Source: Chloroflexota bacterium
Lineage (GTDB): Bacteria; Chloroflexota; Dehalococcoidia; JACQUE01
Assembly: GCA_016210425.1 (NCBI GenBank)
Contig: JACQUE010000163.1
Span: 1 to 7,685, forward strand
DNA: 7,685 nucleotides
Direction: 5' to 3'
Part shown: one piece after another, positions 5,779-7,685 of the stretch
How positions within the stretch are numbered: position 1 is the first letter of the stretch
How the letters are laid out: every line of letters begins with the position of its first letter
The notes under the pieces: model-generated
Seen by the model: only the letters and a program-made list of their open reading frames with translations
What the model was told of the DNA's origin: nothing
Database searches by the model: none
Position numbers and translations under genes: made by a program

Positions 5779-7398
5779 TTACGGATAGTCTGGTAGCTCC
5801 AGCCGGATTTGACTTAGATCGGGCGCGGGTGTCAGGAGGTAGATATCCGTCCACTTGGTACCCCACGTCTTGGGCTCATCCTCGGCGAAAGCCAGGTCGA
5901 TCCAGCGTCCCTTGATAGCCCCGCCAGTGTCCCCGACCACGGCGATCCCGTATCCGGGCACATACATCTTCGTCCAGAATGGTATGACGCTGGGATCTAC
6001 AGCCGCAACACCCTTTTTGGCTTCCAGCCCCAGGCGCGTTTTGCCGTACCAGGGATCATCACGCGTCTTACCCCCCTGCCTTGCGTCGTACCAGGTCGCG
6101 TAGACGCGGATCTTGCGCCAGTACTGCACGGTGCCGTCGGGTGTCTGCAAGTCACGGATAACGATGCCGGTCCCATACGTCACAATGTTGTCCTTCGGCT
6201 CGCGGTCGACCCATTCTTTCTCCTGCACTCGCTTGACCTCGCGCCCGTTCTCGTAGCGGACCCTCTCCGTCCACTTGAGCAGCCCGTCGGAGCCGGCTTG
6301 CGCCACCCGGTCGGGCGTATCTATCTCCTGCTTGGGGTCCGCCCTGCGATAGCTGTTATGGGGTATGGACCGTTCGTGGGCCTCGACCACCTCGTTGACG
6401 CGCGTTATCTTTACGGCCATCTTGTCCAGCACCCGCGAGTCAATGGGCGGCGCGATGATGTCCATCGGAGCTAAGGCTATACCGTTCTCGCCAAGCACAT
6501 CTTTGACGAGCTTCTGTAGCGTGCGCAGATTGAGTTTCTTGCCATCAACCTCGATGGTCATCCCTTTTGATCGCGTAATGTAGACCCACCGCTCGGCTTC
6601 CACCGGAGAGTCGAGGGACGGATATATCTTGTCTCCAGGATTAATCTTCACATCCCCCGCCTGGAGTGCCTCACCCAGCTTAGACTTAGTGGTGTAGATG
6701 GCGGAAAACAGTCCGCTGTCGTTAACGTAGACTGGGACTGCCCGCTCGACCATTAGCTCGGCGGGCACAACGGGACGCGGCGGCAGGGAATCCCGACCTC
6801 GTGACGGCGCAGCAGGAAGGGGAGCAGACAACCTGGCGGCGTCTGCCGGAGGTGCCTGGTAGGCGAGGCTTCGTCCGTCCTTTCTGTTGGGAAGCATTAC
6901 TTCTTGGGGCGACGCTGGGACACCATTGCGGAAGAGGACATCCATGTGTTTGAGGCTTAGCTTGGCCTCCTCCAGCACCTGCCCAAGGGTCTCAGCGGTG
7001 GTGTAGAAGACCTTCGTGCCACCATCGGCGAACACCGTGACGGGAACCGAGCGCTTTACCGCGATATGCAGCTCGCTGCCCACCCGCCGATGGATCGGCG
7101 GATCGATGCGATCCTCCTTGCGCACGTCAACACCAGCTTCGCGCAGGATATCATCCACGCGCTTCTCGTAGCTAACCACGGATAGCGGCTGGCCATCGAC
7201 TGAGAGAAGGATTTCGCGCCAGGGCCAATAGCGGCGGGAGAGAAGACTGACAATGGCGATTAGAAGAAAGAAGGCGAGATGAAGACTTCGGAAGTGCCTT
7301 TTGGTTGGCGCGCCAGCATTGCTGGGGGTTGGCAACGCCGCCTTCTCGCTGTTTCGCGGCCGCTTAGGAATTGTCCTTGAAAGAGGGAGCAATTCCAC
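5779..7398 (-). CDS. YabE-like cell-wall protein: TM anchor, four DUF348 repeats, G5 and 3D domains
   Basis: Counting from the GTG at 7398 (539 residues): a basic cytoplasmic N-terminus, then one membrane segment HLAFFLLIAIVSLLS (40-54), so the rest is extracytoplasmic. Four DUF348-type repeats follow at about 64-122, 122-167, 217-282 and 283-334. A Pro/Ala-rich linker (about 168-216) splits them two and two. Next come a G5 domain (about 337-410) and a C-terminal 3D domain (about 428-510) with its three aspartates in AVDPSVIP (468), VGDTGG (490) and WIDLAF (501). The 3D fold resembles the catalytic barrel of MltA-type lytic transglycosylases, and G5 is thought to bind wall glycans. A peptidoglycan-remodelling enzyme is the likely role, as in YabE and RpfB, which also sit upstream of rsmA. 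The start is unsettled. TTG 7422 has no ribosome binding site. GTG 7398 fits a leaderless promoter. TTG 7335 has a weak AAGG 6 nt upstream and still keeps the anchor. Confidence 0.88.
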   Translation of the reverse strand: MELLPLSRTIPKRPRNSEKAALPTPSNAGAPTKRHFRSLHLAFFLLIAIVSLLSRRYWPWREILLSVDGQPLSVVSYEKRVDDILREAGVDVRKEDRIDPPIHRRVGSELHIAVKRSVPVTVFADGGTKVFYTTAETLGQVLEEAKLSLKHMDVLFRNGVPASPQEVMLPNRKDGRSLAYQAPPADAARLSAPLPAAPSRGRDSLPPRPVVPAELMVERAVPVYVNDSGLFSAIYTTKSKLGEALQAGDVKINPGDKIYPSLDSPVEAERWVYITRSKGMTIEVDGKKLNLRTLQKLVKDVLGENGIALAPMDIIAPPIDSRVLDKMAVKITRVNEVVEAHERSIPHNSYRRADPKQEIDTPDRVAQAGSDGLLKWTERVRYENGREVKRVQEKEWVDREPKDNIVTYGTGIVIRDLQTPDGTVQYWRKIRVYATWYDARQGGKTRDDPWYGKTRLGLEAKKGVAAVDPSVIPFWTKMYVPGYGIAVVGDTGGAIKGRWIDLAFAEDEPKTWGTKWTDIYLLTPAPDLSQIRLELPDYP

Positions 7399-7408
7399 TC
7401 CACACCAT
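7364..7408 (-). other. Possible 14-codon upstream ORF before the YabE-like gene
   Basis: On the minus strand a good Shine-Dalgarno GGGGAGG (7420-7414) is followed 5 nt later by ATG (7408). That ATG opens MVWSGIAPSFKDNS and a TAA at 7366-7364, in a different frame from the YabE-like gene. It may be a leader peptide, a relic of a true start displaced by an indel, or chance. If the promoter at 7432-7404 is the one used, this ORF would not be transcribed. Confidence 0.25.
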
Positions 7409-7432
7409 AAGCACCTCCCCAAGGCTTGTTAA
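7404..7432 (-). promoter_or_regulatory. Putative promoter for the YabE-like/rsmA/ispE operon
   Basis: On the minus strand TTAACA (7432-7427, 5/6 matches to TTGACA) is followed by 17 nt and TATGGT (7409-7404, 4/6). The predicted transcription start falls at about 7398-7397, exactly on an in-frame GTG of the downstream gene. The -35 lies at the expected 3' end of the SRP RNA. No terminator separates the two, so read-through from the SRP RNA gene is also possible. Confidence 0.4.
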
Positions 7433-7685
7433 GAATGGCCGTGCACCCGCCGTCGATCCAGCCTAAAGGCTTAGCCCAGCCAGCCAACTCAGGCCAGGCA
7501 ACCTTGCGGCACCCGGATACAGCTATTTACCGCTGCTTTCTTCCGAACCTGACGGGGTTCATAGCCTTCCGCCGCGCAAGACCCAACCCTCGACGTCGCT
7601 TTGCCGGACCAGTCCCCCCAGGCCTGGACCTTCGACCGGGAGTTCGACCCCGCTGTAGCGGATTGCGGGTCACAGGGCACCGCTA
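7431..7685 (-). ncRNA. ffs: Signal recognition particle RNA, large bacterial type (5' partial)
   Basis: SRP RNA binds Ffh and targets nascent membrane and secreted proteins. The S-domain hairpin (helix 8) on the minus strand reads GTCAGG-TTCGGAAGAA-AGCAGC (7553-7532), with the diagnostic GGAA tetraloop and AGCAGC internal loop. Flanking pairs hold: GCTAT 7565-7561 with ATAGC 7526-7522; CTTGC(GC)GGC 7580-7571 with GCCGCAAG 7510-7503. A long-range helix 5 joins CCGGTCGA 7639-7632 and TCCAG 7628-7624 with CTGGA 7461-7457 and TCGACGG 7456-7450. The 5' part is the Alu domain, very close to the Bacillus scRNA: GGTGCCCTGT, AATCCGCT, and a helix 4 hairpin GACCCGC (7671-7665) with GCGGGGTC (7653-7646). 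About 30 nt of the 5' end lie outside the window. GCACGGCC (7444-7437) near the 3' end should pair with them. The exact 3' end (7430-7437) is estimated. Confidence 0.93.

Noticed and set aside
7460..7471. AGCC-TAAA-GGCT small hairpin as a terminator for the SRP RNA
   Set aside because: It lies inside the RNA, before the strand that closes helix 5, and has no U-tract.
7489..7680. 63-codon minus-strand open frame
   Set aside because: It lies entirely inside the SRP RNA, whose paired structure explains the sequence.
7423..7685. Riboswitch (for example the c-di-AMP ydaO class found before rpfB in Actinobacteria) upstream of the YabE-like gene
   Set aside because: The region is fully accounted for by SRP RNA helices and conserved SRP loops; no ydaO motif is seen.

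Overview
The window looks like ordinary chromosome from a GC-rich bacterium, most likely a member of the Chloroflexota (Dehalococcoidia-like) known only from environmental DNA. That placement is my inference. It rests on the style of the 3D-domain wall protein (MYVPGYG, GDTGG, KGRWIDLAF), on the GalU and LepA sequences, and on an MEP-pathway gene next to rsmA. I see no mobile element, CRISPR array, tRNA or rRNA.

Layout. Left, plus strand: the end of an oligopeptide/dipeptide ABC transporter operon (OppF/DppF-type ATPase, 5' end cut off), closed by a strong intrinsic terminator. Then lepA (elongation factor 4) with what looks like its own extended -10 promoter placed so close to the ATG that the mRNA may be leaderless. 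lepA converges on a minus-strand cluster with about 130 nt between them and no clear terminator. Read in transcription order from the right edge, that cluster is: a large Alu-domain-containing SRP RNA (5' end outside the window), a membrane-anchored YabE-like wall protein (four DUF348 repeats, G5, 3D domain), rsmA/ksgA, ispE and galU.

The yabE/rpfB-rsmA-ispE order is a known arrangement in Gram-positive bacteria. It joins cell-wall remodelling, 16S rRNA maturation and isoprenoid-precursor synthesis. Here it is followed by UDP-glucose synthesis and preceded by the RNA of the protein-targeting machine. rsmA and ispE overlap by ATGA and are surely co-translated. galU has its own good promoter and Shine-Dalgarno, so it can be expressed separately.

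The most interesting signals are small. (1) A perfect 6-bp hairpin with a GGAA tetraloop abuts the rsmA start codon and contains its ribosome binding site. The same GGAA loop is the one RsmA methylates in 16S helix 45, which suggests translational autoregulation by substrate mimicry. (2) The SRP RNA is of the large, Alu-containing type. (3) Two enzymes carry substitutions at motif residues: Gln for the H-loop His in the ABC ATPase, and Asp for Asn in the NLPYY motif of RsmA. (4) lepA, and possibly the YabE-like gene, show promoters compatible with leaderless mRNAs. No wholly new multigene system is evident.
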